Origin: DATHRK01 sp035513295
GTDB taxonomy: Bacteria > Gemmatimonadota > Gemmatimonadetes > Longimicrobiales > RSA9
DNA length: 41,532 nucleotides
Reading direction: 5' to 3'
NCBI GenBank assembly: GCA_035513295.1
Contig: DATKCH010000093.1
Location: forward strand, 1-41,532
Notes under the pieces: model-generated
Database searches by the model: none
What the model was told of the DNA's origin: nothing
The model's input: only the letters and a program-made list of their open reading frames with translations
Shown here: positions 22,850-31,583 of the stretch, in pieces
How the letters are laid out: every line of letters begins with the position of its first letter
Position numbering within the stretch: the first letter of the stretch is position 1
Position numbers and translations under genes: made by a program

Positions 22850-23161
22850 GTGGAGAGCAGGGCGGGCAGGACGTTGGCGTGGGTCGTGGTCGGCGTTGGA
22901 GCGGCGGCCGCGGTGGCCGCGGTGCTTCTGCGTGACCAGATCGCGCGCCACCGCCGGGACCTGTTCAGCCCCCACCCTCTGCGCCGTCTCGCCGCCCTGG
23001 GTTACCTCGCGGGCGCCTCCCCTTCCGTGGAATCGGTGCATCTGTTGCGCGATTTCCTCGCGTGGGAGCCACGCCCGCTGCTTCGCAAGCGCGCCGGCCT
23101 TATTCTCCAGCGCATGGAAGCCAGACTGATCCAGCAGCGCCCGGGTGAGGCGGCTGGATGA
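22850..23161 (+). CDS. Small membrane-anchored protein with HEAT-like helices
   Basis: 103 residues from GTG 22850, chosen because GGGAGAG lies six bases upstream. A TTG at 22832 overlapping the recR stop is in the same frame. One transmembrane helix (about residues 8-28) is followed by an amphipathic Arg/Leu-rich region (PLRRLAALGYLAG, LLRDFLAWEPRPLLRKRAGLILQRME) that resembles one or two HEAT-type helical repeats. Not recognised as a named family. The stop overlaps the mglB start as ATGA, so it is translated together with the mgl pair and may act as a membrane adaptor for it (inference). Confidence 0.65.
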   Translation: MESRAGRTLAWVVVGVGAAAAVAAVLLRDQIARHRRDLFSPHPLRRLAALGYLAGASPSVESVHLLRDFLAWEPRPLLRKRAGLILQRMEARLIQQRPGEAAG

Positions 23162-23655
23162 CCAGCGGGGACGCCTGGTCCTTCGATACAACCGACCAAG
23201 TCAACGTAGCTCGCGTACTGGGACGCTTCCGCGAGGAGGCGGGCGCGCGCGGCGTGTTCCTCGTGGGTAGGTCCGGGCAGCTTCTGGATGCGGCCGGACG
23301 CACCGAGGGGATCGACGGCGCCTCCTTCGCGTCGCTGGCGGCCGCTGACTTCGCGGCGGGCGCCCAGTTGGCGGAGTTGCTCGGCGAGGACGACTTCGCG
23401 GCGCTCTACCACCAGGGAGAGCCGGAATGCATGTACCTGACCGACGTGGGCGGCGAGGCCATCCTCGCCGCCCTGTTCGATCAGGCTACGACCCTCGGGC
23501 TCGTGCGCATGCAGACCCGGAAGGTCGTGCCGGAGCTGGAGACGATCATCGAGACCGCGGCCGAGCGGGAAGCCGGACGGCCGAGGGGGTCGTTCATGGA
23601 GGCCGGCTGGGCGGACGAAGCCGCGGACGAAATCGACAAGCTCTTTTCCGACTAG
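23158..23655 (+). CDS. mglB: Roadblock/LC7 domain protein, MglB-like
   Basis: 165 residues. Roadblock/LC7 fold: helix NVARVLGRFREEAGARGVFLVGRSGQLLDAAG, SLAAADFAAGAQLAELLGEDDF, EPECMYLTDVGGEAILAALFD, followed by a long C-terminal acidic helix region (about 120-165). MglB is the GTPase-activating partner of MglA. The adjacent mglA homologue 57 bases downstream makes the pairing firm. In Myxococcus the pair sets cell polarity; in other phyla the output differs. Confidence 0.85.
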   Translation: MTSGDAWSFDTTDQVNVARVLGRFREEAGARGVFLVGRSGQLLDAAGRTEGIDGASFASLAAADFAAGAQLAELLGEDDFAALYHQGEPECMYLTDVGGEAILAALFDQATTLGLVRMQTRKVVPELETIIETAAEREAGRPRGSFMEAGWADEAADEIDKLFSD

Positions 23656-23712
23656 CGGTCGCTCAAAAGACAAAGGGAGCGCGATGGGTAACGGTGACGG
23701 GAGGCAGCCCCC

Positions 23713-24291
23713 GTGTCGATGATCAACTACGCCAGCCGCGAGATCAACTGCAAGATCGTGTACTACGGCCCGGGGCTGGGTGGCAAGACGACGAACCTGG
23801 AGTACGTCTACTCCAAGGTGAACCCGGAAACGCGCGGCAAGATGATCTCGCTCGCGACCGAAACGGAGCGGACGCTCTTCTTCGACTTCCTGCCGGTGGA
23901 CCTCGGGTCCGTGCGCGGGTTCAAGACGCGCTTCCACCTGTACACGGTCCCGGGCCAGGTCTACTACAACGCGAGCCGGCGGCTGATCCTCAAGGGCGTG
24001 GACGGGATCGTCTACGTGGGCGATTCCCAGGTCGAGCGGATGGACGCCAACATCGCCTCGATGCAGAACCTGTTCGAGAACCTCGCCGACTACGGGTACG
24101 ATCCGCACAAGCTTCCCGTCGTGATCCAGTACAACAAGCGCGACCTTCCCAACATCGTCTCCGTGGACGAGCTTCGGTCCCAACTCAACCCCTACGATTG
24201 GCCGGATTACGAAGCGGTGGCGGTCAGCGGGGAGGGCGTGTTCGACACGCTCAAGACGGTCAGCAAGATGGTGCTGAAGGCGCTCGGGTAG
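23713..24291 (+). CDS. mglA: Small Ras-like GTPase MglA
   Basis: 192 residues. The Myxococcus-type P-loop context YYGPGLGGKTTNLEYVY is present, P-loop at about residues 19-26 (GPGLGGKT). Next come TLFFDFLP, the switch-2 segment TVPGQVYYNASRRLILKGVDG with the intrinsic arginine used for GTP hydrolysis, VGDSQ, and the G4 motif NKRDLP. GTG 23713 with GGGAGG about eight bases upstream. An ATG at 23719 is an alternative. Cytosolic polarity switch controlled by MglB. No motility, pili or chemosensory genes are in the window, so its output here is unknown. Confidence 0.93.
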   Translation: MSMINYASREINCKIVYYGPGLGGKTTNLEYVYSKVNPETRGKMISLATETERTLFFDFLPVDLGSVRGFKTRFHLYTVPGQVYYNASRRLILKGVDGIVYVGDSQVERMDANIASMQNLFENLADYGYDPHKLPVVIQYNKRDLPNIVSVDELRSQLNPYDWPDYEAVAVSGEGVFDTLKTVSKMVLKALG

Positions 24292-24300
24292 GGCCGCGCC

Positions 24301-24945
24301 ATGCCGGAACTCAACCGGGCCCTGCTTCCCAACATCATCACCGGCGCCCGCGTCGCCGCCGCGCCCGCGGTCTTCTTGCTGGCGCTGGCCGCGGGCTTCG
24401 GGGCCCAGCTAGCCGCCTTCATCGTCTTCGTGGTCGCCGCCGTGTCCGACCTGTGGGACGGCTATCTGGCGCGCAAGCACGGCTGGGTGAGCGACTTCGG
24501 CAAGCTGATGGACCCGCTCGCCGACAAGCTCCTCATGGTCGCCACGCTCGTGCCGATCTACATGGTGTCCAACCCACCCCGTACCTTCAGCGAGTGGCCC
24601 TTGTGGAACTCGCTGCCGCTTTGGGCGGTGCTGGTGATCTTCTTCCGCGAGATCCTGATCACGGTCCTCCGGACCGTGGCGGCGCGCCGCGGGCTCATCC
24701 TGCCCGCGCAGGCGGTGGGCAAGTACAAGGCGTTCTCGCAGAATTTCTTCGTAGGGACCGCGCTGCTCTGGCACGCGCTGCACACCAAGGCGGCCCTCGC
24801 CGGCTGGACTGGGCCCGTGTGGGAGTTCTGGCGCGGGCTCCACGGCGCCGTCCTCTTCGTCTCGCTGACCATCGCGATCGGTCTGACCCTGATCTCCCTG
24901 TGGGTGTACCTGGCGAGCTGGCGGAGGGCGCTCGCCACCCCCTGA
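24301..24945 (+). CDS. pgsA: CDP-alcohol phosphatidyltransferase (PgsA-like)
   Basis: 214 residues, about five or six transmembrane helices. The catalytic motif D-G-x2-A-R-x8-G-x3-D-x3-D is complete in DLWDGYLARKHGWVSDFG followed by KLMDPLADK (about residues 57-80). The wording around it is closest to phosphatidylglycerophosphate synthase, which makes PGP from CDP-diacylglycerol and glycerol 3-phosphate in the inner membrane. Phosphatidylserine synthase or a cardiolipin-type enzyme is less likely. Starts 9 bases after mglA; its TGA overlaps the cinA ATG by one base. Confidence 0.88.
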   Translation: MPELNRALLPNIITGARVAAAPAVFLLALAAGFGAQLAAFIVFVVAAVSDLWDGYLARKHGWVSDFGKLMDPLADKLLMVATLVPIYMVSNPPRTFSEWPLWNSLPLWAVLVIFFREILITVLRTVAARRGLILPAQAVGKYKAFSQNFFVGTALLWHALHTKAALAGWTGPVWEFWRGLHGAVLFVSLTIAIGLTLISLWVYLASWRRALATP

Positions 24946-26171
24946 TGGACGCTCCGCGCGTCGTGCTCATCGCGATCGGCGACGAGCTCCTCAACGGCAC
25001 GACGATCAACACCAACGCCGCCTGGCTCGCCGGGGCGCTCACCCGTGAGGGTGCTTGCGTCCCGCGCATCCTCACGGTGGGGGACGACCCGGCTGGCGTC
25101 GTGGACGCGGTCCTTTGGGCGAGAGAGCATGGGGATGTCGTCGTCTGCAGCGGGGGCCTGGGCCCCACCGACGACGACCGCACCCGCGACGCGATCGCGG
25201 CCGCGTTCGGGGTGCCCCTGCGCGAGGACCCCGAGACCCTCGCGTGGCTCCGGCGCCGTTTCGAGACCGGCGGCCGAACGATGCCGGCCTCCAATCGGCG
25301 CCAGGCGATGTTCCCCGAGGGCGCGCGCGTCCTTGCCAACCCCATCGGGTCGGCGCCGGGGTTCGCGGTGACGGACGCGCGCGGCGGCGCGGTGTTCGCG
25401 TTGCCCGGCGTGCCGGTGGAACTGCGCCGCCTCGGCGAGGACCACCTGCTCCCGTGGCTGCGCGCCGAGTGGGCGAGCGCCATGGGGGCGCGTCCGCACC
25501 GCGTCCTGCGCACCACGGGCGTGTCCGAGTCCGGGCTCGCCGACCGCCTCGAGTCCATCGAGGAGCTCGTCGGCGTGACCATCGCCTACCTGCCCTCCAC
25601 CGACGGCGTGGACCTGCACTTACGCGCCGCCGACGACGCGGCGCTGGAGCGCGCCGTGGGGCTGGTCGAGGAGGAGGTGGGCGGCGCGATTTACGCCGTG
25701 GGCGAGCGCGACCTGGTTACCGTGGTCGCCGCGGCGCTGCGCGAGCGCGGGTGGCGGCTGGCGCTCGCCGAGAGCTGCACCGGCGGCCTGCTGGCGCAAC
25801 GAATCACCTCGTTCGCCGGCTCGTCCGAGTACTTCCTGGGGGGCCTGGTGACCTATTCGAACGAGTCGAAGGCGGCGCTCGCCGGGGTCGAGCCGGCCCT
25901 GATCGCCGAGCGCGGAGCGGTGAGCGCGGAGGTGGCCCGGGCGCTCGCGGCCGGAGCGCGGCGCAGCTTCGGCGCGGAAGCGGGACTCGCGATCACGGGC
26001 ATCGCCGGCCCGGACGGCGGATCGGCCGAGAAGCCCGTCGGCACGGTGTTCATCGCGGCGCGGACGCCGGCCGCCGACGAGACGCGCGAGCTGCATCTGA
26101 CGGGCGACCGGGCCGCGGTGCGCGAGCGCTCCGCGCAGGCGGCGTTGGAATTGTTGCGGAGGACTCTTTGA
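24945..26171 (+). CDS. cinA: CinA: nicotinamide-nucleotide amidase / MoCF-domain protein
   Basis: 408 residues from the ATG inside TGATG at 24945; the same frame is open much further upstream, but the family N-terminus is VLIAIGDELLNG. N-terminal MoCF/COG1058 domain (about 1-170): GDELLNGTTINTNAAWLA, VVCSGGLGPTDDD, and LPGVPVELR. C-terminal PncC domain (about 250-408): LAESCTGGLLAQRIT, YFLGGLVTYSNESK, LAITGIAGPDGGSAEKPVGTV. In this family the two domains hydrolyse ADP-ribose-like nucleotides and deamidate NMN in pyridine nucleotide salvage. The competence link implied by the name is not shown here. Confidence 0.95.
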   Translation: MDAPRVVLIAIGDELLNGTTINTNAAWLAGALTREGACVPRILTVGDDPAGVVDAVLWAREHGDVVVCSGGLGPTDDDRTRDAIAAAFGVPLREDPETLAWLRRRFETGGRTMPASNRRQAMFPEGARVLANPIGSAPGFAVTDARGGAVFALPGVPVELRRLGEDHLLPWLRAEWASAMGARPHRVLRTTGVSESGLADRLESIEELVGVTIAYLPSTDGVDLHLRAADDAALERAVGLVEEEVGGAIYAVGERDLVTVVAAALRERGWRLALAESCTGGLLAQRITSFAGSSEYFLGGLVTYSNESKAALAGVEPALIAERGAVSAEVARALAAGARRSFGAEAGLAITGIAGPDGGSAEKPVGTVFIAARTPAADETRELHLTGDRAAVRERSAQAALELLRRTL

Positions 26172-27025
26172 TCCGGATCGAACGGGGCAGTGGCAACATC
26201 ACCGGCTACGGGGGAGTGCGGCTCCGGTACCTGAGCTGGAGCGTGCCCGGGGCGCGCGCCGCGTTCCAGGTCGTGCACGGTCTGGGCGATCACGCGGCAC
26301 GCTACGACGAGTTCGCGGTGCGCGCCGCCGAACGCGGCCTGTCCACCTGGGCGCTCGACCTGCGCGGGCACGGACGCTCCGCCGGCCCGCGGGTGTTCGC
26401 GGAGGACTTCGCGACGCTCGCCGCCGACGTGCTCGCGTTCCGGACATTCGTGCGCGGCGCGCTTCGGCGCGACGTCCCGCTCCTGCTGTTCGGCCATTCG
26501 ATGGGCGGACTCCTCGCCCTTCGGACGCTGCAGATGAACGCGGAGGCGTTCCCCGCCGCGGTGGTTTCCTCGCCCTGGCTGGCCGAGCCGAAGGAGACGC
26601 CCGCCTGGAAGGAGACGCTCGCGCGGGTGCTCCTGCACGTCGCGCCGCGGACGCGCATACCGAACGGCATCAGCGCCGCGGACATCTCCCACGACCCGGC
26701 GGTCGTCCGCGAATACGAAAACGACCCGCTCGTGCAGCACGCCATCACTCCCGCGCTGTACTTCGCGGCCCGCCAGGCGCAGAACGAGGCGCGCGCCGCG
26801 CCGGAGGCGATCCGTACTCCGCTGCTCTTCCTGCTCGCCGGCGCCGACCGGGTCGTGTCCACGCCCGCGAGCGAGACCTTCGCGCGGAGCGTCGGCGCCC
26901 ACGCGGACGCGGAGACGTTCCCCGGCCTCTACCACGAGGTCTGGAACGAGTCCGACTCGGGTGCGGTCTACCGCCGGCTGTTCGGCTGGGTGGAGGATAG
27001 AATCGCTCGAGAGGGGGCCGAGTGA
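26168..27025 (+). CDS. Alpha/beta hydrolase, monoacylglycerol-lipase/lysophospholipase type
   Basis: 285 residues from TTG 26168, which overlaps the cinA stop by four bases and has GGAGG at 26158-26162. Serine hydrolase fold of the Hydrolase_4 group: VVHGLGDHAARYDEFA (oxyanion region, about 37-52), LDLRGHGRSAGPR, nucleophile elbow GHSMGG (about 112-117), acid Asp in LAGADRVVS, and catalytic His in GLYHEVWNE. No signal peptide, so probably cytosolic. Likely cleaves monoacylglycerols or lysophospholipids; being next to pgsA fits lipid metabolism but does not prove it. Long upstream readings in this frame are antisense-free shadows of cinA. Confidence 0.88.
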   Translation: MIRIERGSGNITGYGGVRLRYLSWSVPGARAAFQVVHGLGDHAARYDEFAVRAAERGLSTWALDLRGHGRSAGPRVFAEDFATLAADVLAFRTFVRGALRRDVPLLLFGHSMGGLLALRTLQMNAEAFPAAVVSSPWLAEPKETPAWKETLARVLLHVAPRTRIPNGISAADISHDPAVVREYENDPLVQHAITPALYFAARQAQNEARAAPEAIRTPLLFLLAGADRVVSTPASETFARSVGAHADAETFPGLYHEVWNESDSGAVYRRLFGWVEDRIAREGAE

Positions 27026-27155
27026 GGCATCCCGACCGGCCTTGCGCGCTTCCCGCGCACCGCGCCAAGCTGCCGGTTCGGCAGGCCGGGCATGGCACCG
27101 CGCTTGCACGTTCGAGCGGCGTGAAATCCCCCGACAGGCCACAGCAAAGGCGACG

Positions 27156-27830
27156 ATGAAGCGAGACATACCGATCGACGGGCCGAGGGCCGCCGGACGC
27201 GGGCCGCCGAGCGCGGCGGCCGAAGGCCGCGCGGGTGGTCCAACCCCCGAGCCCACGGATGGCCGTGCCGGGGGTCCCTCAGCCGAACCCACCGGCGGCC
27301 GCGCCGAAACGGAGGCGCCGTCGGGACAGCCCGAGGACGGCCGGGGAGAAGGCGACCCGGCGGAGGTCGAGCATCGCCTCGAGTCGCTCCACGAGGAGAT
27401 CGCCGCCCTGAACGACCAGCATCTGCGGCTGGCCGCCGAGTTCCAGAACTATCGCAAGCGCGTCACGCGCGAGCGCGAGGAGATGCGCGCGCGCAGCCAG
27501 GCGGAACTCGTAGGCGTGCTGCTCGACGCGCTCGACGACCTCGAGCGCGTCACCAGCGTCGACCCGGCGTCGGCATCCGTCGACTCCCTGATCCAGGGAG
27601 TAGATCTGGTGGAACGGAAGCTCCAGGGCGCGCTCGAGGCGGCGGGGGCGGAGACCATCGACGCGGCGGGGAAGCGCTTCGACCCCGAGACCATGGAGGC
27701 GATCGGGACGCTGCCGACCGAGGATCCCGAGCAGGACGAGATGGTCGCCGCGACGTTCCAGCGCGGCTACCGGATGCACGGCATCCTGGTCCGGCCGGCG
27801 CGCGTGCAGGTCCTGAAGCACGCCGGCTGA
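27156..27830 (+). CDS. grpE: Co-chaperone GrpE
   Basis: Nucleotide exchange factor for DnaK. 224 residues from ATG 27156 with AAGG at 27147-27150. The first 60 or so residues are a disordered Gly/Pro/Arg region built of two imperfect 12-residue units (GRAGGPTPEPTD, GRAGGPSAEPTG). A coiled coil follows (about 68-115, with AAEFQNYRKRVTRERE), then the four-helix bundle and beta-wing, ending FQRGYRMHGILVRPARVQV. No dnaK or hrcA in the window. The 130-base upstream gap holds a small hairpin (27070-27084, arms CTGCCG/CGGCAG). I see no CIRCE element or convincing heat-shock promoter. Confidence 0.95.
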   Translation: MKRDIPIDGPRAAGRGPPSAAAEGRAGGPTPEPTDGRAGGPSAEPTGGRAETEAPSGQPEDGRGEGDPAEVEHRLESLHEEIAALNDQHLRLAAEFQNYRKRVTREREEMRARSQAELVGVLLDALDDLERVTSVDPASASVDSLIQGVDLVERKLQGALEAAGAETIDAAGKRFDPETMEAIGTLPTEDPEQDEMVAATFQRGYRMHGILVRPARVQVLKHAG

Positions 27831-27843
27831 GGAGCGGCACCGG

Positions 27844-28974
27844 ATGGCGAGCGCCGGCACCAAGGACTATTACAAGATCCTGGGCGTCACCGAGAAGGCC
27901 GACGGCGCCGAGATCAAGAAGGCCTACCGCAAACTCGCCAAGAAGTACCACCCCGATACCAACCCGGACGACGCCGCGGCGGCGGAAAGCTTCAAGGAGG
28001 TAGGGGAGGCGTACGCGGTACTCTCGGACTCCGAGAAGCGGGCCCAGTACGACCGCATGCGCCGCTTCGGTCCGCTGGGTGGGTTCGGCACCGGTGGCGC
28101 GCGCAGGCGGCAGCCCGGCGGGGCGGGGCCGGCGGGCGAAGAGATCCGCTTCTCCGTGGACGACCTCGGCGACCTGGGCGGTATCGGCGACCTGTTCGGC
28201 TCGATATTCGACTTCGGCAGGCGCCAGCGGGGGCAGGGCCCGGGCGGGCGCGCTCGGGGCAGGAACGTGGAGTACACGGTCGAGATTTCCTTCCGCCTGG
28301 CCGCGCAGGGCGGCAGGATCACGATCACGGTTCCCATCACCGAGCAGTGCGGTACGTGCGAGGGGACGGGCAGCGCCCCTGGCTCCAAGCCAGTCAAGTG
28401 TCCGGAATGCAAGGGCTCGGGCACGGTGTCCTTCGGTCAGGGCGGGTTCGCGGTCAATCGTCCCTGCCCGCGCTGTCTCGGGCGTGGCCAGATCCCCACT
28501 GACCCCTGCCGCGTCTGCGGCGGCACCGGCGAGGTCCGCGAGCAGCGCAAGGTCGCCATCAAGGTCCCGGCGGGCGTGGACACGGGCTCCAAGGTGCGCC
28601 TCCCCGGCCAGGGAGAGCGCGGGCAAGGGGGAGGTCAGCCGGGCGACCTGATCGTCACCTTCGACGTGCAGCCGGACCCGTTCTTCACGCGGGACGGCCT
28701 CGACGTGTCGTGCGAGATCCCGATCAACGTCGCGCAGGCGGCGCTCGGGTCCAAAGTCCGGGTGAGGACGGTCGACGGGAAACGCGTGACCCTGCGGGTG
28801 CCACCGGGCACGCAGTCGGGGACCCGTTTCCGGATCGCGGGTCAGGGGATCGAGAAGCAGGGTCGTCGAGGCGATCAGTACGTGCGCGTGCGCGTCACCG
28901 TGCCCGACGTGCTGGACGACGAGGGTCGCCGGCTCATGGAGGAGTTCGCCGCCGCGAACGACCTCAGGTACTGA
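27844..28974 (+). CDS. dnaJ: Chaperone DnaJ (Hsp40)
   Basis: 376 residues, type I DnaJ. J domain (about 6-72) with the HPD triad in KYHPDTNP. Gly/Phe region with acidic patch (about 76-125). The zinc domain has all four CxxCxGxG-type motifs: CGTCEGTG, CPECKGSG, CPRCLGRG (third glycine position kept), CRVCGGTG. C-terminal substrate domains (about 235-376). Starts 13 bases after grpE. DnaJ delivers clients to DnaK and stimulates its ATPase. Confidence 0.97.
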   Translation: MASAGTKDYYKILGVTEKADGAEIKKAYRKLAKKYHPDTNPDDAAAAESFKEVGEAYAVLSDSEKRAQYDRMRRFGPLGGFGTGGARRRQPGGAGPAGEEIRFSVDDLGDLGGIGDLFGSIFDFGRRQRGQGPGGRARGRNVEYTVEISFRLAAQGGRITITVPITEQCGTCEGTGSAPGSKPVKCPECKGSGTVSFGQGGFAVNRPCPRCLGRGQIPTDPCRVCGGTGEVREQRKVAIKVPAGVDTGSKVRLPGQGERGQGGGQPGDLIVTFDVQPDPFFTRDGLDVSCEIPINVAQAALGSKVRVRTVDGKRVTLRVPPGTQSGTRFRIAGQGIEKQGRRGDQYVRVRVTVPDVLDDEGRRLMEEFAAANDLRY

Positions 28975-29014
28975 GGCCGGTTTCGATCGGGACCGGCGGG
29001 AACGGGGAATCGAC

Positions 29015-29248
29015 GTGACCCGATTGCTGTTGGACGAGGAATTCCGGACGTGGGAGGTGTACGGGACGGCCGGCTCGTTCGGGCTGCCCGAGCACTCCCG
29101 GATCGTCTTCCACTGCCTCTCGGAACCGAGTCGGCGCGCGCTCTGGGCCGAGCAGGAAGGCGACCGGGCTGACGTGGAGGCGTGGATCGAGGGCGCGTCG
29201 CTCGAAGATCTCGCGGCCGCGATGGCGGCCGCCGAGGAGCTGCGTTAA
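29015..29248 (+). CDS. Small conserved-looking protein of unknown function
   Basis: 77 residues from GTG 29015. Opens with LLLDEEFRTWEVY, continues RIVFHCLSEPSRRALW, and ends in an acidic amphipathic helix (VEAWIEGASLEDLAAAMAAAEEL). No signal peptide, membrane helix or metal-binding cysteines (a single Cys). I do not recognise a family. The balanced composition and its position 40 bases after dnaJ, filling the gap up to the convergent mnmA (16 bases), support a real gene. Confidence 0.6.
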   Translation: MTRLLLDEEFRTWEVYGTAGSFGLPEHSRIVFHCLSEPSRRALWAEQEGDRADVEAWIEGASLEDLAAAMAAAEELR

Positions 29249-29264
29249 CCCTAGCCGGAACGCC

Positions 29265-30359
29265 TCAGCGCACGCGCCCGCCGCCCACCAGCACGTCCCC
29301 CCGGTACACGACTCCCGACTGCCCGGGCGTGATCGCCCACTGCGGCTCCTCCAGCTCCAGCCTCGCGGCATCCCGGTCGATGGCGCGCACGCGCGCCACG
29401 CACGGTTCGGCGCCGTGACGGAGCTGTACCGACACGCGCTCGCCGGGCACGGGCTCCGTCTCGAGCCAGTTCAGATCCCCGAGCGCGACGGAGTCCCGAT
29501 ACAACTGGTCCCGATCGCCCACCACCACTTCGCCGCGTTCCGGCACCACCCGCAGCACGTGCAGCGGACGGCCGCGGCCGCCGCCGAGCCCCCTGCGCTG
29601 ACCCACCGTGTAGCGCGCGTAGCCGCTGTGCGTGCCGATCCGCTCGCCGGCCACCGTGCGTACGGGGCCCTCGCGCAGCGCGGCGTGGTCGGCGCCGAGG
29701 CGCCGCGCGAGGAAGGCGCCGTAGTCGCCGTCGGGGACGAAGCAGATGTCCTGCGATTCGGGCTTGTCGGCCGTGATCAGGCCCAGGCCGCGCGCGATCG
29801 CCCGAACCTCGCTCTTGTCCAGGGCGCCCACCGGGAAGCGAAGCGCCGCCGCGGCGGCGCGCGGCAGCTCCCACAGGAAGTAGCTCTGATCCTTGCGGCC
29901 GTCGGTCCCACGCAGGATGCGGGGGGCGCCGTCGGGGGCGGAGGCGTTGCGCGCGTAGTGGCCAGTCGCCACCGCTTCGGCGCCCAAACGCCGCGCGCGC
30001 CGGAAGAGGTCCGGGATCTTCGTGTTGGAGTTGCAGCGCACGCACGGGTTGGGCGTGCGCCCGGCCACGTACTCCGAGACGAAGTCGTCGATCACCGACG
30101 CGGTGAAGCCCTCCTCCATGTCGAATACGGAGTGCGGAATATCCAGCTTGTCGGCGACCATGCGCGCGTCGGCGATCCCGTCCAACCCGCAGCACGTGCG
30201 TGTTCCCACGGGGGTTTCGCCGTAGCAGAAGGTCTTGATCGTCACCCCTACGACCCGGTGCCCCCGTTCGACCAGGAGCGCGGCGGCGACCGACGAGTCG
30301 ACGCCACCCGACATCGCGACGACGACGGTTCTGGCGGCCGCGTCGAACTCGGCGGACAT
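29265..30359 (-). CDS. mnmA: tRNA-specific 2-thiouridylase MnmA
   Basis: Thiolates U34 of tRNA-Lys, -Glu and -Gln. 364 residues from the ATG at 30359, which shares one base with the desulfurase stop (TGATG). PP-loop MSGGVDSSVAA near residue 15; catalytic C106 in NPCVRCN and persulfide-forming C206 in SQDICF; KIPDLF and GHYARN of the tRNA-binding core; GYARYTVGQRRGLG; and a C-terminal beta domain. The neighbouring cysteine desulfurase supplies the sulfur. The yrvO-mnmA pair of Bacillus is the closest known arrangement. The TusA-E relay is not visible here. Confidence 0.96.
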   Translation of the reverse strand: MSAEFDAAARTVVVAMSGGVDSSVAAALLVERGHRVVGVTIKTFCYGETPVGTRTCCGLDGIADARMVADKLDIPHSVFDMEEGFTASVIDDFVSEYVAGRTPNPCVRCNSNTKIPDLFRRARRLGAEAVATGHYARNASAPDGAPRILRGTDGRKDQSYFLWELPRAAAAALRFPVGALDKSEVRAIARGLGLITADKPESQDICFVPDGDYGAFLARRLGADHAALREGPVRTVAGERIGTHSGYARYTVGQRRGLGGGRGRPLHVLRVVPERGEVVVGDRDQLYRDSVALGDLNWLETEPVPGERVSVQLRHGAEPCVARVRAIDRDAARLELEEPQWAITPGQSGVVYRGDVLVGGGRVR

Positions 30360-31552
30360 CACGTGTGGGCCAACTCCCGCAGCCGCTCGACCGCGCGCGG
30401 AAAGCGCTCGATCACCGCATCCACGTCCGCATCCGTGGTCGTGTGCCCGAGCGAGAACCGGATGACCGCCGGCATCGGCGCGCCGGGCTCCGTGACCGCG
30501 AAACGCCCCATCGCGGTCAGGACGTGGCTTGGTCTGAACGACCCGCTCCTGCACGCGGAGCCCGTCGACACGCACAGACCCTCCGCGTCCAGCGCGAGGA
30601 GCGTCGCGTCGGGATCGATTCCGGGCACGCACACGTTCAGGATCTGCGGCAGGCGCTCGTGCGCCGCGCAGTGGACCTCCAGGCCCTCGATCCGCTCGAG
30701 CAGGGCGGCCTGGAGCCCGTCACGCAGTGCCGCGAGGCGCGCGGACTCGCGCTCGAGGTCCCGCACCGCCAGCTCGGCGGCCACCGACATACCGACGGCG
30801 CCCGCGACGTTGTGCGTGCCGGAACGGATGCCGTTCTCCTGCCCCCCGCCGTGCATGACCGGTTCCAGTTCGGTGCCGGGCCTGACGTACAGCGCGCCCA
30901 CTCCCTGGGGGCCGCCCAGCTTGTGGGAGCTCATCGACAGCAGGTGACACGCACACTCGTCCACCCGCACGGGGACCTTGCCGAGCGCCTGTACGGCGTC
31001 GGTATGGAACGTCACATCGGCTTCCGCGCACAGGTCGGCTATGGCGTGCACCGGCTGCAGCGTGCCGACCTCGTTGTTGCCCCACATCACCGAAACCACC
31101 GCCGGCCGCGACTCCAGCGCCTCGGCGACGGCCTCCATCTGGACGCAGCCCTGGGCATCGACCGCGAGAACGATCATCGTTCCGCCCTCGCGCGCCGCCT
31201 GTTCCGCGGACCTGAGCACGGCGCTGTGCTCCACGGCGGCGCACGCCACGGAGGGCAGCGGATCGCCACTCCCCGAGACCGCGCGGGCCACGTAGCGCCA
31301 CCTGCCGAGCACCGCCAGGTTGTCCGCCTCGGTCCCGCCGCCGGTGAAAACGATGTCGCGCCGCCTGGCGCCGATCGCGGCGGCGAGGCGGCCGCGCGCC
31401 TCCTCCAGCGCGGAGCGGGCCGCGCGGCCCTGCCCGTGCGCGCTGGACGGGTTCCCGAAGCTGGCCTCGAAATGCGGCCGCATGGCCTCCACGACCTCGG
31501 GGCGCACGGGCGTCGTCGCGGCGTGATCCAGATAGATGTAGGTGCGATTCAT
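30359..31552 (-). CDS. Cysteine desulfurase (NifS/IscS family, YrvO-like context)
   Basis: PLP enzyme that takes sulfur from L-cysteine as a persulfide. 397 residues from the ATG at 31552, just after GAAGAGGAG on the minus strand. N-terminus YIYLDHAATTPVRPEV; FTGGGTEADNLAV; conserved His in AVEHSAV; MWGNNEVGTLQP; HTDAVQALGK; PLP lysine K211 in SSHKLGGPQG; catalytic C334 in STGSACRSGS, short-loop (class I) form. Overlap with mnmA points to dedicated tRNA thiolation, though IscS-type enzymes can also feed iron-sulfur assembly. No iscU or iscA nearby. Confidence 0.94.
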   Translation of the reverse strand: MNRTYIYLDHAATTPVRPEVVEAMRPHFEASFGNPSSAHGQGRAARSALEEARGRLAAAIGARRRDIVFTGGGTEADNLAVLGRWRYVARAVSGSGDPLPSVACAAVEHSAVLRSAEQAAREGGTMIVLAVDAQGCVQMEAVAEALESRPAVVSVMWGNNEVGTLQPVHAIADLCAEADVTFHTDAVQALGKVPVRVDECACHLLSMSSHKLGGPQGVGALYVRPGTELEPVMHGGGQENGIRSGTHNVAGAVGMSVAAELAVRDLERESARLAALRDGLQAALLERIEGLEVHCAAHERLPQILNVCVPGIDPDATLLALDAEGLCVSTGSACRSGSFRPSHVLTAMGRFAVTEPGAPMPAVIRFSLGHTTTDADVDAVIERFPRAVERLRELAHT

Positions 31553-31583
31553 CTCCTCTTCCGGTAGGCGGTTCGCCCCTGCG

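Noticed and set aside
23427..24944. Long in-frame extension upstream of cinA
   Set aside because: Runs through mglB, mglA and pgsA in another frame; the CinA family starts at 24945.
27026..27155. CIRCE or heat-shock promoter before grpE
   Set aside because: No TTAGCACTC-N9-GAGTGCTAA pattern; CTTGCAC lacks a matching -10 at a suitable distance.
29415..30947. 510-codon plus-strand frame
   Set aside because: Antisense to mnmA and the cysteine desulfurase, both of which have complete active sites.
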